Assembly (NCBI GenBank): GCA_964556225.1
Contig: CAZKVJ010000007.1
Coordinates: 1 to 64,000, forward strand
Length of the DNA: 64,000 bases
DNA from: CAZKVJ01 sp964556225
GTDB lineage: Bacteria; Actinomycetota; Acidimicrobiia; Acidimicrobiales; Ilumatobacteraceae
Direction: 5' to 3'
The notes beneath the pieces are model-generated. The model had not been told where the DNA came from. It was given only the letters and a program-made list of their open reading frames with translations, and searched no databases. This document shows, piece by piece, positions 16,422 to 25,192 of this stretch. The stretch's first letter is position 1. Each line of letters starts with the position of its first letter. The position numbers and the translations under genes are program-made.

Positions 16422-17383
16422 CAGCGACGGGCCCCGAGCCGGGACAGGACCGCGTCGGCTTCGTCGACGATCCGCTGCACCACGACGCCGGCGGGCACCA
16501 GCTCGTGGATCGCGCCGACCCCCTGACCGGCGGGCATGAACTCCCGGCTCAGGTCCACGACCGTGCCGTCGGGCGCGCCGAGGTGGTTCGCCCCCGCCTC
16601 CATCGACACCAGCACCTGCGCGGGGAAGGGCTGCACCTCCTCCGGGTGGGCCTCGTGGTAGGTGGTCCACTCGTTGCGCACCACCCGGCAGGTCTTGCCG
16701 GTGAAGGCCCGGCTCACCACGGTGCCGTCCTCGGCCAGCCCGAGGAGCGTCTCCTTGTAGCCGGCCACGGCCCGCGCTTCGGGCGTGGCGATGAAGCGGG
16801 TGCCGATCCACACACCGTCCGCCCCGAGCGCCAGCGAGGCGGCCAGGCCGCGGCCGTCGAACAGCCCGCCGGCGGCGACGACGGGGACCTTGCCCTCGAC
16901 GGCGTCGACGACCTGGGGGACGAGCGCCATCGTCGCGACGGTGCCGGTGTGCCCGCCGGCCTCGGTCCCTTGGGCCACGACGAAGTCGACCCCGCTCGCC
17001 ACGGCCGACACGGCGTGGCGGACCTTGCCGCACATGCTGCCGACCAGCACGCCGTTCGAGTGCAGCAGGTCGATGACGTCGCGGGGCACCCCGAGGCCGG
17101 CGACGAAGATGCGCGCCCCGCCGTCGATGACGGCGGGGATGCCCGACTCCAGCTGTCCGGGCGCCGCAGTGAGCAGGTCGACGCCGAAGGGCTTCGAGGT
17201 GAGGGACCGGACGCCTGCGATCTCGTCGCGCAGCTCGTCGGGCCCCATCGTCGAGGCGCCGAGCGTGCCGATGCCGCCGGCCTCGCTGACGGCGGCGACC
17301 AGGCGGTGATAGGACACGCCGCCCATGCCGGCGAGCATGATCGGGTGGTCGATGTCGAGCAGCTCGGTGAGACGGGTCCGCAT
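16421..17383 (-). CDS. nitronate monooxygenase-like FMN oxidoreductase
   Basis: The 320-residue product is an FMN-binding TIM barrel of the 2-nitropropane dioxygenase / FabK type: HPIMLAGMGGVSYHRLVAAVSEAGG at the start, then FVVAQGTEAGGHTGTV with the active-site His, then VPVVAAGGLFDGRGLAASLALGADGVWIGTRF around the phosphate site. Members oxidise nitronates or reduce enoyl-ACP or other substrates; the exact activity is open. It leads the M20 peptidase in a two-gene unit. The start codon has a TACGTT -10-like box 7 nt upstream and no Shine-Dalgarno. Confidence 0.88.
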   Translation of the reverse strand: MRTRLTELLDIDHPIMLAGMGGVSYHRLVAAVSEAGGIGTLGASTMGPDELRDEIAGVRSLTSKPFGVDLLTAAPGQLESGIPAVIDGGARIFVAGLGVPRDVIDLLHSNGVLVGSMCGKVRHAVSAVASGVDFVVAQGTEAGGHTGTVATMALVPQVVDAVEGKVPVVAAGGLFDGRGLAASLALGADGVWIGTRFIATPEARAVAGYKETLLGLAEDGTVVSRAFTGKTCRVVRNEWTTYHEAHPEEVQPFPAQVLVSMEAGANHLGAPDGTVVDLSREFMPAGQGVGAIHELVPAGVVVQRIVDEADAVLSRLGARR

Positions 17384-17390
17384 GGGCTCG

Positions 17391-17396
17391 AACGTA
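17391..17396 (-). promoter_or_regulatory. -10 box, probable leaderless promoter
   Basis: On the minus strand TACGTT ends 7 nt before the ATG at 17383. No Shine-Dalgarno is present. Confidence 0.42.
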
Positions 17397-17411
17397 GCCC
17401 TCGGAGTCTGG

Positions 17412-18644
17412 TCAGGTCGCCCAGGCGCCGTCGCGGTGAAGGAAGCGCCGATGCCATCGAGATGGCGTCACCAGCACCGCCCGGGGCTCGTCCTCGAACA
17501 TCCAGCGGGCGAAGCTCCGCCGGGTCCAGCCGTTCAGCCCGATCGCCCGCACCCCGGCCCGGGTGGTGAACGGCCGGCGCAGCACCCGACCGACGAACAC
17601 CGACATCCGGTGATCGGCGACCAGGTGGTGATGGATCGCTGCGGTGTACCGGGTCCGTGCGCCGGCCGGGTCCAGGGCGCCGGCGTGCAGCACGGCGCCA
17701 GCGGCCAGCTCGCCGCTGACCAGGGCTTGGCCGATGCCCTCGCCGGTCATGGGGTCCGTTGCCCCGGCGGCGTCGCCGGTGAACAGCACCCGCCCAGCGG
17801 CCAGGGTGGCCCGGTCGATGCGAGTGGGGATGGGCCAGGCGAGGTGCCGGCCTTCCATCTCGGCACCGCGGCCGAGGGCAGCCCGCACGTGTGGCCGCTC
17901 GAGCAGGTCGGACCAGATCGCTCCCATCTCCTGGATCCGCCGGACCCCGTCGCGCAGCACGCCGAAGCCGATGTTGGCCCGCCCGCCGGGCAGCGGGAAC
18001 GACCACGCGTAGCCGGGGAGCAGGTCGGGCTCGAACCAGACCCAGAGCCGGTCGCGCGCCGAGCCCGTCACATTGCTCGCGTACTGGCGGAACGCGTGCC
18101 ACTCGCCGCGATAGCCCGGCTCGGTGAAGCCGAGCGACCGACGGATCGGTGACCACATGCCGTCGGCCGCGATCACGTAGCGGGTCCGGACCGGTCCGAG
18201 TCCCTCGACCTGCACGGTGACGGACTCGGCGTCGCCGCCCACCACCCCGGTGGCGCCATGACCGTCGTGCACCTTGGCCCCGCTGGCGCGTGCGAGGTCG
18301 ACCAGCGCGGCGTCGAGCTGGAGCCGGGGGGCGATGGCGGCAAAGCTGCCCTGGCCCACCGGCAGCGGCACCTCCACCTCGCGGCCCGAGGGCGAGCGCA
18401 GCCACGCCGACCCGACGTCCTGCCAGGACCGCACCGCGCCGGGGTCGAGCCCGAGCTGCTCGAGGCGCCGCAGGGCCAGTGTCGTCAACCCGTCGCCACA
18501 GCACTTGTCCCGAGGGAACGTGGCCTTGTCGACCACCGTCACGTCGCGTCCGGCGCGCCCGAGGGTGATCGCCGCCGCCGTCCCGGCCGGGCCAGCACCG
18601 ACCACGAGCACGTCGGTCGACAGAGGTGACTGCGGTGGCGCCAT
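17412..18644 (-). CDS. geranylgeranyl reductase-family flavoprotein (second copy)
   Basis: The product has 410 residues. The N-terminal FAD motif is VVGAGPAGTAAAITLGRAG (residues about 14-32), followed by FPRDKCCGDGLTTLALRRLEQLG and, near residue 285, RVLFTGDAAGATDPMTGEGI. These are the same landmarks as the protein at 4689..5906, but overall similarity is modest, so they are paralogs with probably different substrates. A menaquinone or polyprenyl double-bond reductase is likely. The C-terminus is Arg-rich (SRWHRRFLHRDG) and may touch the membrane surface. ATG at 18644 has a TAGCCT -10-like box 9 nt upstream. Confidence 0.87.
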   Translation of the reverse strand: MAPPQSPLSTDVLVVGAGPAGTAAAITLGRAGRDVTVVDKATFPRDKCCGDGLTTLALRRLEQLGLDPGAVRSWQDVGSAWLRSPSGREVEVPLPVGQGSFAAIAPRLQLDAALVDLARASGAKVHDGHGATGVVGGDAESVTVQVEGLGPVRTRYVIAADGMWSPIRRSLGFTEPGYRGEWHAFRQYASNVTGSARDRLWVWFEPDLLPGYAWSFPLPGGRANIGFGVLRDGVRRIQEMGAIWSDLLERPHVRAALGRGAEMEGRHLAWPIPTRIDRATLAAGRVLFTGDAAGATDPMTGEGIGQALVSGELAAGAVLHAGALDPAGARTRYTAAIHHHLVADHRMSVFVGRVLRRPFTTRAGVRAIGLNGWTRRSFARWMFEDEPRAVLVTPSRWHRRFLHRDGAWAT

Positions 18645-18653
18645 GGGAGCGGA

Positions 18654-18659
18654 AGGCTA
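18654..18659 (-). promoter_or_regulatory. -10 box, probable leaderless promoter
   Basis: On the minus strand TAGCCT ends 9 nt before the ATG at 18644 with no Shine-Dalgarno. It lies in the 101-bp divergent region shared with the short-chain dehydrogenase. Confidence 0.4.
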
Positions 18660-18745
18660 GAGCGGTCCCGACGGTTGGAGCCGACCGATCGTGGCGCGCT
18701 TGAATAGCGCCGTTCGCCGCTGGCGTCGATCGTGAGGGGGTCGGG

Positions 18746-19666
18746 ATGGGACGGATGTGCGAGGGCCGTGTGGCCATCGTGACGGGCGCGGGCAGGGGCA
18801 TCGGGCGCGAGCACGCGCTGAGCCTGGCCCGCCAGGGCGCCAAGGTCGTGGTGAACGACCTCGGCGGCAACATCGACGGGACCGGCGGTGACCTGAGCCC
18901 GGCCGAGCAGGTGGTCCAGGAGATCCGGGACATGGGCGGCGAGGCCGTCGCCAACGGCGACAACGTCGCCGACTGGGAGGGCGCCCAGCGCCTCGTGAAC
19001 ACCGCGATCGAGACCTTCGGTGACCTCCACGTGGTGGTGAACAACGCCGGCATCCTGCGCGACCGGGTGCTGGCGAACATGACTGAGCAGGAGTGGGACG
19101 CCGTCATCAACGTGCACCTCAAGGGGACGTTCGGCCCCAGCCGCTGGGCCGCGGCCTACTGGCGCGAGCAGACCAAGGCGGGCAACGCCTTGGACGGGCG
19201 CATCATCAACACCACGTCCGTGTCAGGCATCTACGGCAACCCGGGCCAGACGAACTACGGCGCTGCCAAGGCCGGCATCGCCGCCTTCACCATCATCGCC
19301 GCCTTGGAGCTCGGCCGCTACGGCGTCACCGTCAACGCGGTCGCACCGGTCGCGCTGACCCGCATGACCGAGGGGCTCGGTCCGGCTCCCGAGACCGACG
19401 AGGAGCGCGAGATGCGCTCGCCGCGCTGGATCGCACCGATCGTGACCTGGCTGGCCTCGGGTGAGTCCAAGGGGGTCACCGGCCGGGTGTTCGAGGCCTC
19501 CGGCAGCGTCCTCGCCATCGCCGAGGGGTGGAGCCGGGGGCCGCGCGTCGATCCCGTCGACGATCCTGAGCAGCTCGGGCCGATCGTGGCCGAGCTCTTG
19601 TCGAAGGCCCGCCCGAACGCCGGCATGGACGGCGAGCCGGGCCACTGGCCGCAGTCACCGGGCTGA
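18746..19666 (+). CDS. SDR family oxidoreductase (hydroxyacyl-CoA dehydrogenase type)
   Basis: The 306-residue product is a classical short-chain dehydrogenase: cofactor motif TGAGRGIG (residues about 13-20), NNAGI, catalytic Ser in TTSVSGIYG, and YGAAK with the catalytic Tyr and Lys. The insertion NDLGGNIDGTGGDLSPAEQVV after the second strand is characteristic of the (3R)-hydroxyacyl-CoA dehydrogenase branch related to peroxisomal multifunctional enzyme 2. It would oxidise 3-hydroxyacyl-CoA with NAD(P). The following gene is a MaoC hydratase, the partner activity in such beta-oxidation, 54 bp downstream. ATG at 18746 follows a GAGGGGG ribosome-binding site. Confidence 0.9.
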   Translation: MGRMCEGRVAIVTGAGRGIGREHALSLARQGAKVVVNDLGGNIDGTGGDLSPAEQVVQEIRDMGGEAVANGDNVADWEGAQRLVNTAIETFGDLHVVVNNAGILRDRVLANMTEQEWDAVINVHLKGTFGPSRWAAAYWREQTKAGNALDGRIINTTSVSGIYGNPGQTNYGAAKAGIAAFTIIAALELGRYGVTVNAVAPVALTRMTEGLGPAPETDEEREMRSPRWIAPIVTWLASGESKGVTGRVFEASGSVLAIAEGWSRGPRVDPVDDPEQLGPIVAELLSKARPNAGMDGEPGHWPQSPG

Positions 19667-19720
19667 TCCAGGGCCCGCCCCACCCGATCGCCACCGCCAC
19701 CACCACCGAGAGGACACGTC

Positions 19721-20563
19721 ATGCCCATCAACCCAGATGCCGTCGGCTCCACGTCGGAGCCCGTCGAGGTCTCCTGGACGTCCAAGGACGCCCTGCTCTA
19801 CGCGGTCGGCGTCGGCGCCGGCACGTCCGAGCTGGCCTTCACCACCGAGAACACGACCGACGTCCCGCAGCGGGTGCTGCCGACCTTCCCGGTGGTCATC
19901 GGGTGGGGGCGGTCGTCGGGCGCGATGGGCAACATCGGGACGTTCAACCCGGCCATGCTCGTGCACGGCGAGCAGTCCGTCACGCTCCACCGCGAGCTAC
20001 CGGTCGAGGGGACGGCGACGATCACGTCCAGGGTGACCGGTATCTACGACAAGGGCAAGGCGGCCGTCGTCGCCACTGCCGCCGAGGCGGTGCTGGCCGA
20101 CGGGACGCCGCTGTACACCACGGCCATGTCGGCGTTCATCCGGGGTGAGGGCGGCTGGGGCGGCGACCGTGGTCCGTCCGGGCCCCGCAACGTCCCGCCG
20201 GACCGGGCCCCGGACCACGAGGTCACCTACCAGACCTTGCCGGACCAGGCGCTCATCTACCGGCTCTCGGGCGACCGCAACCCGCTCCACAGCGATCCGG
20301 CCTTCGCCGCCATGGGAGGCTTCGACCGCCCGATCCTGCACGGGCTGTGCACCTACGGCTTCACCGGACGGGCCCTGCTGCACTCGCTGTGCGGATCCGA
20401 CCCGAGCCGGTTCCACCACATCGAGGGTCGGTTCTCGTCGCCGGTGCTGCCCGGCGAGGCGCTCACGGTCCGGATGTGGGTCACCGAACCCGGCGTCGCC
20501 GTGTTCACCACCAGCGTCGGCGACCGCGTGGTCATCGATTCCGGCCGACTGAACTTCTCGTAG
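19721..20563 (+). CDS. MaoC-type enoyl-CoA hydratase 2
   Basis: The 280-residue product has two hotdog halves. The second contains the hydratase-2 motif YRLSGDRNPLHSDP (residues about 183-196) with the catalytic Asp and His, followed by FDRPILHGLCTYGF. The N-terminal half lacks the motif and serves as the structural pseudo-repeat seen in eukaryote-like hydratase 2. It hydrates trans-2-enoyl-CoA to (3R)-hydroxyacyl-CoA, the substrate of the dehydrogenase encoded upstream. A GAGAGGA ribosome-binding site precedes the ATG. The convergent nucS stop is 16 bp beyond its end. Confidence 0.9.
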   Translation: MPINPDAVGSTSEPVEVSWTSKDALLYAVGVGAGTSELAFTTENTTDVPQRVLPTFPVVIGWGRSSGAMGNIGTFNPAMLVHGEQSVTLHRELPVEGTATITSRVTGIYDKGKAAVVATAAEAVLADGTPLYTTAMSAFIRGEGGWGGDRGPSGPRNVPPDRAPDHEVTYQTLPDQALIYRLSGDRNPLHSDPAFAAMGGFDRPILHGLCTYGFTGRALLHSLCGSDPSRFHHIEGRFSSPVLPGEALTVRMWVTEPGVAVFTTSVGDRVVIDSGRLNFS

Positions 20564-20579
20564 CGTCCAACCGGAGGCG

Positions 20580-21239
20580 TCAGAAGAGGCGCAGGTCGTC
20601 GGGCCGGCGGCCTCGGAGCTCGTCGTAGTCGACCTCCACCCATCGCACGCCGCGTGACTCGGCGAGCACTCGAGCCTGCGGCCGGACGGTCTGGGCGACG
20701 AACACCCCGCGCACCTCGCCGAGCGACCGGTCGAGGCGCAGCCGCTCGAGGTACCGAGCCAGCTGCTCCACCCCGTCGATCTCGCCGCGCCGCTTGACCT
20801 CGATCGCCACCAGTCGTCCGTCGGCGTCGCGGCACACCAGGTCGACCGGGCCGATCGCCGTGGGGTACTCCCGGCGCACCAGCACCAGGCCCGGTTCGAT
20901 GGTGTCGGGGGCGGCGGCGAGCAGCTCCTGCAGGTGAGCCTCGACGCCGTCCTTGCGCAGGCCGGGGTCCTCGCCCAGCTCGTGCGCGCCGTCGTGGAGC
21001 ACCTCGTGGAGCGTGATCGTGAGGGACTCGCCCTTCGGGTTCGTCACCGTCCACTGCCCGGCCTCCTCGACCAGCGTGTTCGGAGCGTTCATCCAGTTGA
21101 GCGGCTTGTACGCCCCACCGTCGGCGTGGATGGCGACGCACCCGTCGGCCTTGACCATGATGAGACGCACCGCCTCGGGCAGGTGGGCGTCGAGCCGGCC
21201 GGTGTAGTCGACGCTGCAACGGGCGATCACGAGACGCAT
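20580..21239 (-). CDS. nucS: mismatch-specific endonuclease NucS/EndoMS
   Basis: The 219-residue product aligns over its whole length with actinobacterial NucS: MRLVIARCSVDYTGRL at the start, GGAYKPLNWMN, DPGLRKDGVEAHLQ, REYPTAIGPVDLVCRD and VAIEVKRRGEIDGVEQLARY, the RecB-like nuclease core with catalytic Asp, Glu and Lys. NucS gives MutS/MutL-independent mismatch repair in actinobacteria and archaea by cutting both strands at a mismatch. The C-terminal DLRLF fits the reported sliding-clamp interaction tail. It appears monocistronic, with a TACCGT -10-like box at 21251..21256 on the minus strand, 11 nt before the ATG. Confidence 0.95.
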   Translation of the reverse strand: MRLVIARCSVDYTGRLDAHLPEAVRLIMVKADGCVAIHADGGAYKPLNWMNAPNTLVEEAGQWTVTNPKGESLTITLHEVLHDGAHELGEDPGLRKDGVEAHLQELLAAAPDTIEPGLVLVRREYPTAIGPVDLVCRDADGRLVAIEVKRRGEIDGVEQLARYLERLRLDRSLGEVRGVFVAQTVRPQARVLAESRGVRWVEVDYDELRGRRPDDLRLF

Positions 21240-21260
21240 GACGAGCCCGGACGGTACCGC

Positions 21261-22889
21261 TCAGCGGGCCGCGGCGTGGTCACGCATGCGCTTCTGGATG
21301 AGTGCCCGGCGGGCCTGCAGGTCGCGGTACGTGAGGCGCTCCGTGGACGGGTCCAGGCCGAAGCCGGCCTTCACACCGTCCATGTCGACCTCGAGCGTGG
21401 TGTGGTCGATCCCCAGCTCACGCCCGAGGCGCTCGCCGTGGCGCTCGGCGAACAGCATCGAGATGGTGGCGATCTCGGCCAGCACGTCGAGGTCGGGGGC
21501 GAGGCGGGCGATGGCGCCATCGAGGAACACCATGTTCTTCACGTAGAGCATCAGCTCCTTCGGCATGCGAGCGCCATAGCCGAGGAGCGCCTTCACGACC
21601 CGCTGCACCTCGGCGACCAGCTCCTCGCCGGTGAGCGTGGTGGGGTCGACCGGCGGCAGGTCGAGGCGCAGGTCGCGGATCACGGCGTCGAGGTCGGTGT
21701 CGTGGGGCAAGGCGCCGAGGTCGCGCAGCGCCTCCATCTGGGTCATGAGGTCGTTGGTGGTGGCGCCGAGCATGAGTCGCAGGAACGCCAGGCGCCGTGG
21801 CTGGGACAGCCGACCGACGATGCCGAAGTCGAGCAGGCCCGTGCGGCCGTCGGGGAGCACCAGCAGGTTGCCCCCGTGCAGGTCGCCGTGGAAGACGCCG
21901 TGGACCATCGCGCCCTCCATGAACGCGATCATCCCGGTCCGCACGACGTCCTCGGTGTCGATGCCGGCGTCCTTCATGCCCACGACGTCGTCGAAGTTGA
22001 AGCCGCGCAGGCGCTCCATCACGAGCACCCGACGGGTGACGAGGCGGGGGTGGGGCCGGGGGATGACGTAGCGGTCCTGACCGAGGTCGCGCAGCACCCG
22101 GGCGATGTCGAGCATGTTGGCGGCTTCGAGCCGGAAGTCGAGCTCCTCGACGATGGTCTCGGCGAACAGCTCGACGAGGGCCGGCGGGTTCGCCAGCGCG
22201 GCGATCGGAATCCGCCCGACCAGGTACGGCGCCAGCCACGACATGGCCCGGAGGTCCTTGTGCACCAGCGTGGCCACCTGGGGGCGCTGCACCTTGACCA
22301 CAACGTCCTCGCCGGTGCGCAGCGTGGCGGCGTGGACCTGGGCGATCGACGCCGCGGCGAGCGCCTCGGTGTCGAACGAGGTGAACACGTCCTCGAGGCG
22401 AGCGCCGAGATCCTGCTCCACGGTGAGACGCACCGTCTCGAACGGCTCCGGCGCCACCTGGTCGCGGCACAGCTTGAACTCCTGCACCAGCTCGGGTGGG
22501 AACAACCCTTCACCGCTGGAGATGATCTGGCCCAGCTTGATGTAGGTGGGCCCGAGCGACTCGGCGGCCAGGCGAAGCCGGCGCGACAGGTCGGCGCGCC
22601 GCTCCTCGGGGGTGGGGTGGCGTCGCCAGCGGGCCCGGGCCGCCCACGGGACGAGCGCGCGGGACAGCTGGGCGGCCACCGTGGCGACTCTGGCGCCGGG
22701 CGGGAGACGGGACGGCTCGGTGAGGGCGGGCACCTCGGCCACGGCGGCGGCACGCAGCCCATCGACGACGGGAAGCCAGCGGATCTCGTCCGGGTCGAGG
22801 ATCCACGGCGCATCTTCGCTGAATGCTGCCCACGTGCAGTCGGACGGCTCGGTGAAGAGCGGCTCGGGCCGCGCGGCGGGGGCGGACAT
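21261..22889 (-). CDS. ABC1/UbiB (AarF) family atypical kinase
   Basis: The 542-residue product has the UbiB signatures: YIKLGQ (residues 116-121, the KxGQ motif), the Ala-rich loop AAASIAQVHAA replacing the protein-kinase glycine loop, the VVKVQRP lysine, GVFHGDLHGGNLLV for the catalytic loop and GLLDFGIVGRL for metal binding. The family supports isoprenoid quinone biosynthesis as an ATPase-like factor at the membrane. Unlike many UbiB proteins, I see no strong C-terminal transmembrane hairpin. Given the MenJ-like genes, a role in menaquinone handling is plausible but inferred. It starts with ATG at 22889. Confidence 0.9.
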   Translation of the reverse strand: MSAPAARPEPLFTEPSDCTWAAFSEDAPWILDPDEIRWLPVVDGLRAAAVAEVPALTEPSRLPPGARVATVAAQLSRALVPWAARARWRRHPTPEERRADLSRRLRLAAESLGPTYIKLGQIISSGEGLFPPELVQEFKLCRDQVAPEPFETVRLTVEQDLGARLEDVFTSFDTEALAAASIAQVHAATLRTGEDVVVKVQRPQVATLVHKDLRAMSWLAPYLVGRIPIAALANPPALVELFAETIVEELDFRLEAANMLDIARVLRDLGQDRYVIPRPHPRLVTRRVLVMERLRGFNFDDVVGMKDAGIDTEDVVRTGMIAFMEGAMVHGVFHGDLHGGNLLVLPDGRTGLLDFGIVGRLSQPRRLAFLRLMLGATTNDLMTQMEALRDLGALPHDTDLDAVIRDLRLDLPPVDPTTLTGEELVAEVQRVVKALLGYGARMPKELMLYVKNMVFLDGAIARLAPDLDVLAEIATISMLFAERHGERLGRELGIDHTTLEVDMDGVKAGFGLDPSTERLTYRDLQARRALIQKRMRDHAAAR

Positions 22890-23001
22890 GGGGAGCAGTC
22901 TGCCGTCGATCGACCGGACTCGTGCAGGTCGCGGCGCACGACCTCCTCAAGTTCGGGCCGGGCGGCGCCGATGACCCAGCGTCACCGGGCGGAGGTGGAG
23001 C

Positions 23002-23136
23002 GTGTCAGTCGTGGTCTGCACTGGAATCGAGCTGATGGTGCTGGGCGGCATGCTCGCCGGCCTGCTCCACCTTCGGAGCCGTCAGGCGGCGGACGCCGAT
23101 CTGGCATCGGTGCGGGTTCCCTCACCAGGGCGGTGA
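23002..23136 (+). CDS. possible 44-residue membrane-associated protein
   Basis: In the otherwise empty 293-bp interval between two minus-strand genes, a GTG start has a near-ideal GGAGG ribosome-binding site 6 bp upstream (22991..22995). The 44-residue frame begins with a hydrophobic stretch (VVVCTGIELMVLGGMLAGLL), suitable for one membrane helix, and then becomes charged and Pro-rich. It ends with TGA at 23134..23136. There is no recognisable family. It is either a real small membrane protein or chance; conservation would decide. Confidence 0.33.
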   Translation: MSVVVCTGIELMVLGGMLAGLLHLRSRQAADADLASVRVPSPGR

Positions 23137-23182
23137 GGGAACCGCTGGCCGCCAGGTCCCAGCGACGCTGACCGGCCGCTCG

Positions 23183-25114
23183 TCAGCTCGACGAGCCGTG
23201 GGCGTGGTCACAGAGCCGCTCCTCGCCCTCTTTGATCTGACCGCCACCGACCCCCTCGAGCGCTGCGAAGGGGCCGCAGCGGTGCGGCACGATCCACACG
23301 TGCAGCATCGGGTTCTCCTCGAGCTTGACCCCGAACCGGCAGGTCCCATCGGCCGCCGTCAGGCCGATGACCCTGGTCTCGCCGGTCTCGGCCGGGTCGT
23401 TCGAGAAGCACAGGTTGTTGTGGATGTGCCACTGGGTCAAGGCGCCGCCGACGTCGGGGACGGTGTCGAGGGTCTCGCCGTCGGGGAGCATGTACATCGC
23501 CGCAGCAAGTGTCTTCTTGTCGCCCTGGGTCGTGTACACGAGTGACTCGGGGTAGTCGCTGTCGAGGACACGGCCGTCGTTGATGTACGACCAGTTGACG
23601 TAGTGCTCGTAGCCGGTCGCCCCATCGCCGATCGTGCGGTAGCCGGCCGCTTCGGCCGCCGCCGGGTCGGCGAAGCGCGCCAGGTCGGCCAGCGTGACGG
23701 CGATCAGGTTCTCGGCCCGTGCCTGCTGCTCGGGGCTGACCCCGGGCATCCCGGACAGGTCGATCGGTTGCGTCGGGTCGTAGGGCCGTGGCGTGACGTC
23801 CGCCCCACCGGTCGCCGTGTCGCTGTGGGAGTGATCGTGGCAGCGGTCGGTCCGCAGGTCGTCGTCGACGCCAGCCTGACCCGCGCCCTCGCCCTCGAGC
23901 GCGGCGAACGGTCCGCACTCGTGCGGCGTGATCCACACGTGCACCATCGGGTTGTCGCCGCCGGCGTTGACCGACCCCGCCGGGCACGATCCGGCCTCAT
24001 CGGTGACGCCCACGACGACCGGGGTGCCCTGGGCGTTGCGTGACCAGCACAGGTTCGAGTGCACGTGCCACTGCATGAGGGGGCCGGCGAAGTCGACTAG
24101 CTCCGGGTCGTCGATGGGGGTGCCCGTCTTGGCGATGAACATCGCGGAGACCAGCGTCTTGGAGTCTCCCTCGACCTGGTAGACGAGTGACTCCGGTGCC
24201 GTTGGATCGAGGAGCTTGTCGTCGCCGTTGATGAGCGACACGTTGATGTAGTGCTCGAAGCCGGTGCGGCCGTCGCCGATGCTGCGGTAGCCGAGTGACT
24301 CGGCGACCGCTGGGTCGGAGAACGCCGGCAGGTCGCGCAGCGTGGCCTCGATGAGGGCAGTGGCGCGGGCTTCCTGTTCGGCGCTCACGCCGGCCACGCC
24401 CGAGAGGTCGAGTGGCTGGGCGGGGTCGTAGGGGCGGGGCCAGGTGGCGGCGGACTCGTCGGCCGAGTCGTCGTGGCCGTGAACGGTGGTGTCCGTCGAC
24501 CCGTCGGCGGCGGTCTCGTCGTGTGAGTGCTCGTCGCCGGCCGCAGTGAGCTCGCCCTCGACGCCGGTGGCGGACTCGTCGTGGCTGTGGGCCTCGCCGT
24601 CGTCGTGCTCGTGGATGTGGGTGGACCCGCTGATCATGGCGGGGATCGTCACGGCCGCCACCACCAGCGCTGGCGCCCAGAGGTGCACGGCCGGAGCCCG
24701 GCGGCGTCCGATCAGACCGGCCGCCAGCGCCCCACCGACGGCGACCAGCCCGAGCGCCGCGCACACGGTGTCGGCGAGCTGCGGATCCTCGGCCACCTCG
24801 AGCCCGTCGATGAACGAGATCCCGGACACCCGGGTGAGCAGCCACCCGCCGACGATGACGGCGTTGCCGGTGGCGCCCACCCACGCGAGCCAGCGCGCCG
24901 GGCGCACCAGGGCCCACAGCCCCCAGCCGAGCTGGAACACCGACACGGCGATGAACAGGCGGGCGAGCTGGAGGTGCTCGGCGTGGATGCCCGTGGCTGC
25001 GGCGTGGATGGCACCCGCGCCCAGGGAGGCGAGCGCTGCGATCGTCAATCCGGGCAGGCGTTCAGACGGCCCTCCACCCGCGCGACTCGACGGCGCCGCC
25101 CCGGTCTCGATCAT
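23183..25114 (-). CDS. membrane protein with a tandemly duplicated His/Cys-rich domain, unknown family
   Basis: The product has 643 residues and I do not recognise the family. Residues about 22-162 hold four or five hydrophobic segments. A His/Asp-rich linker (166-225, with HIHEHDD, AHSHDE, EHSHDE, VHGHDD) follows. Then come two copies of one domain, about 227-430 and 442-640. Each copy reads PRPYDPxQPxDLSG, GYRxIGDGxTGxEHY, PESLVY, QWHxHxNLCxS, NPMxHVWIxPHxCGPFAALEG and ends in an RxC/DHxH tail. The conserved His and Cys suggest a metal site in each copy. ATG at 25114 has GGAGG 8 bp upstream; TTG at 25135 and ATG at 25129 are alternatives. A TAGACT -10-like box lies at 25147..25152 on the minus strand. 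Confidence 0.85.
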   Translation of the reverse strand: MIETGAAPSSRAGGGPSERLPGLTIAALASLGAGAIHAAATGIHAEHLQLARLFIAVSVFQLGWGLWALVRPARWLAWVGATGNAVIVGGWLLTRVSGISFIDGLEVAEDPQLADTVCAALGLVAVGGALAAGLIGRRRAPAVHLWAPALVVAAVTIPAMISGSTHIHEHDDGEAHSHDESATGVEGELTAAGDEHSHDETAADGSTDTTVHGHDDSADESAATWPRPYDPAQPLDLSGVAGVSAEQEARATALIEATLRDLPAFSDPAVAESLGYRSIGDGRTGFEHYINVSLINGDDKLLDPTAPESLVYQVEGDSKTLVSAMFIAKTGTPIDDPELVDFAGPLMQWHVHSNLCWSRNAQGTPVVVGVTDEAGSCPAGSVNAGGDNPMVHVWITPHECGPFAALEGEGAGQAGVDDDLRTDRCHDHSHSDTATGGADVTPRPYDPTQPIDLSGMPGVSPEQQARAENLIAVTLADLARFADPAAAEAAGYRTIGDGATGYEHYVNWSYINDGRVLDSDYPESLVYTTQGDKKTLAAAMYMLPDGETLDTVPDVGGALTQWHIHNNLCFSNDPAETGETRVIGLTAADGTCRFGVKLEENPMLHVWIVPHRCGPFAALEGVGGGQIKEGEERLCDHAHGSSS

Positions 25115-25192
25115 CTGCTCGCCCTCCATCCCCAAAGGATCGCTTCAGTCTATGAGGGTTCTGTGAGCGAGGGTCGTCGGGCACCTCGGCGT

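Noticed and set aside
16714..19122. A long minus-strand open frame across the nitronate monooxygenase-like, geranylgeranyl-reductase-like and SDR genes
   Set aside because: It runs out of phase through two same-strand genes and is compositionally noise; the in-phase genes carry all conserved motifs.
20934..23171. A 745-codon plus-strand open frame opposite nucS and the ABC1 kinase
   Set aside because: It is antisense to two clear genes and contains mainly Glu/His/Val/Gly repeats caused by the codon bias.
25115..25135. TTG at 25135 as the start of the duplicated His/Cys protein
   Set aside because: ATG at 25114 has a good GGAGG at 8 bp; the TTG start has no better ribosome-binding site.
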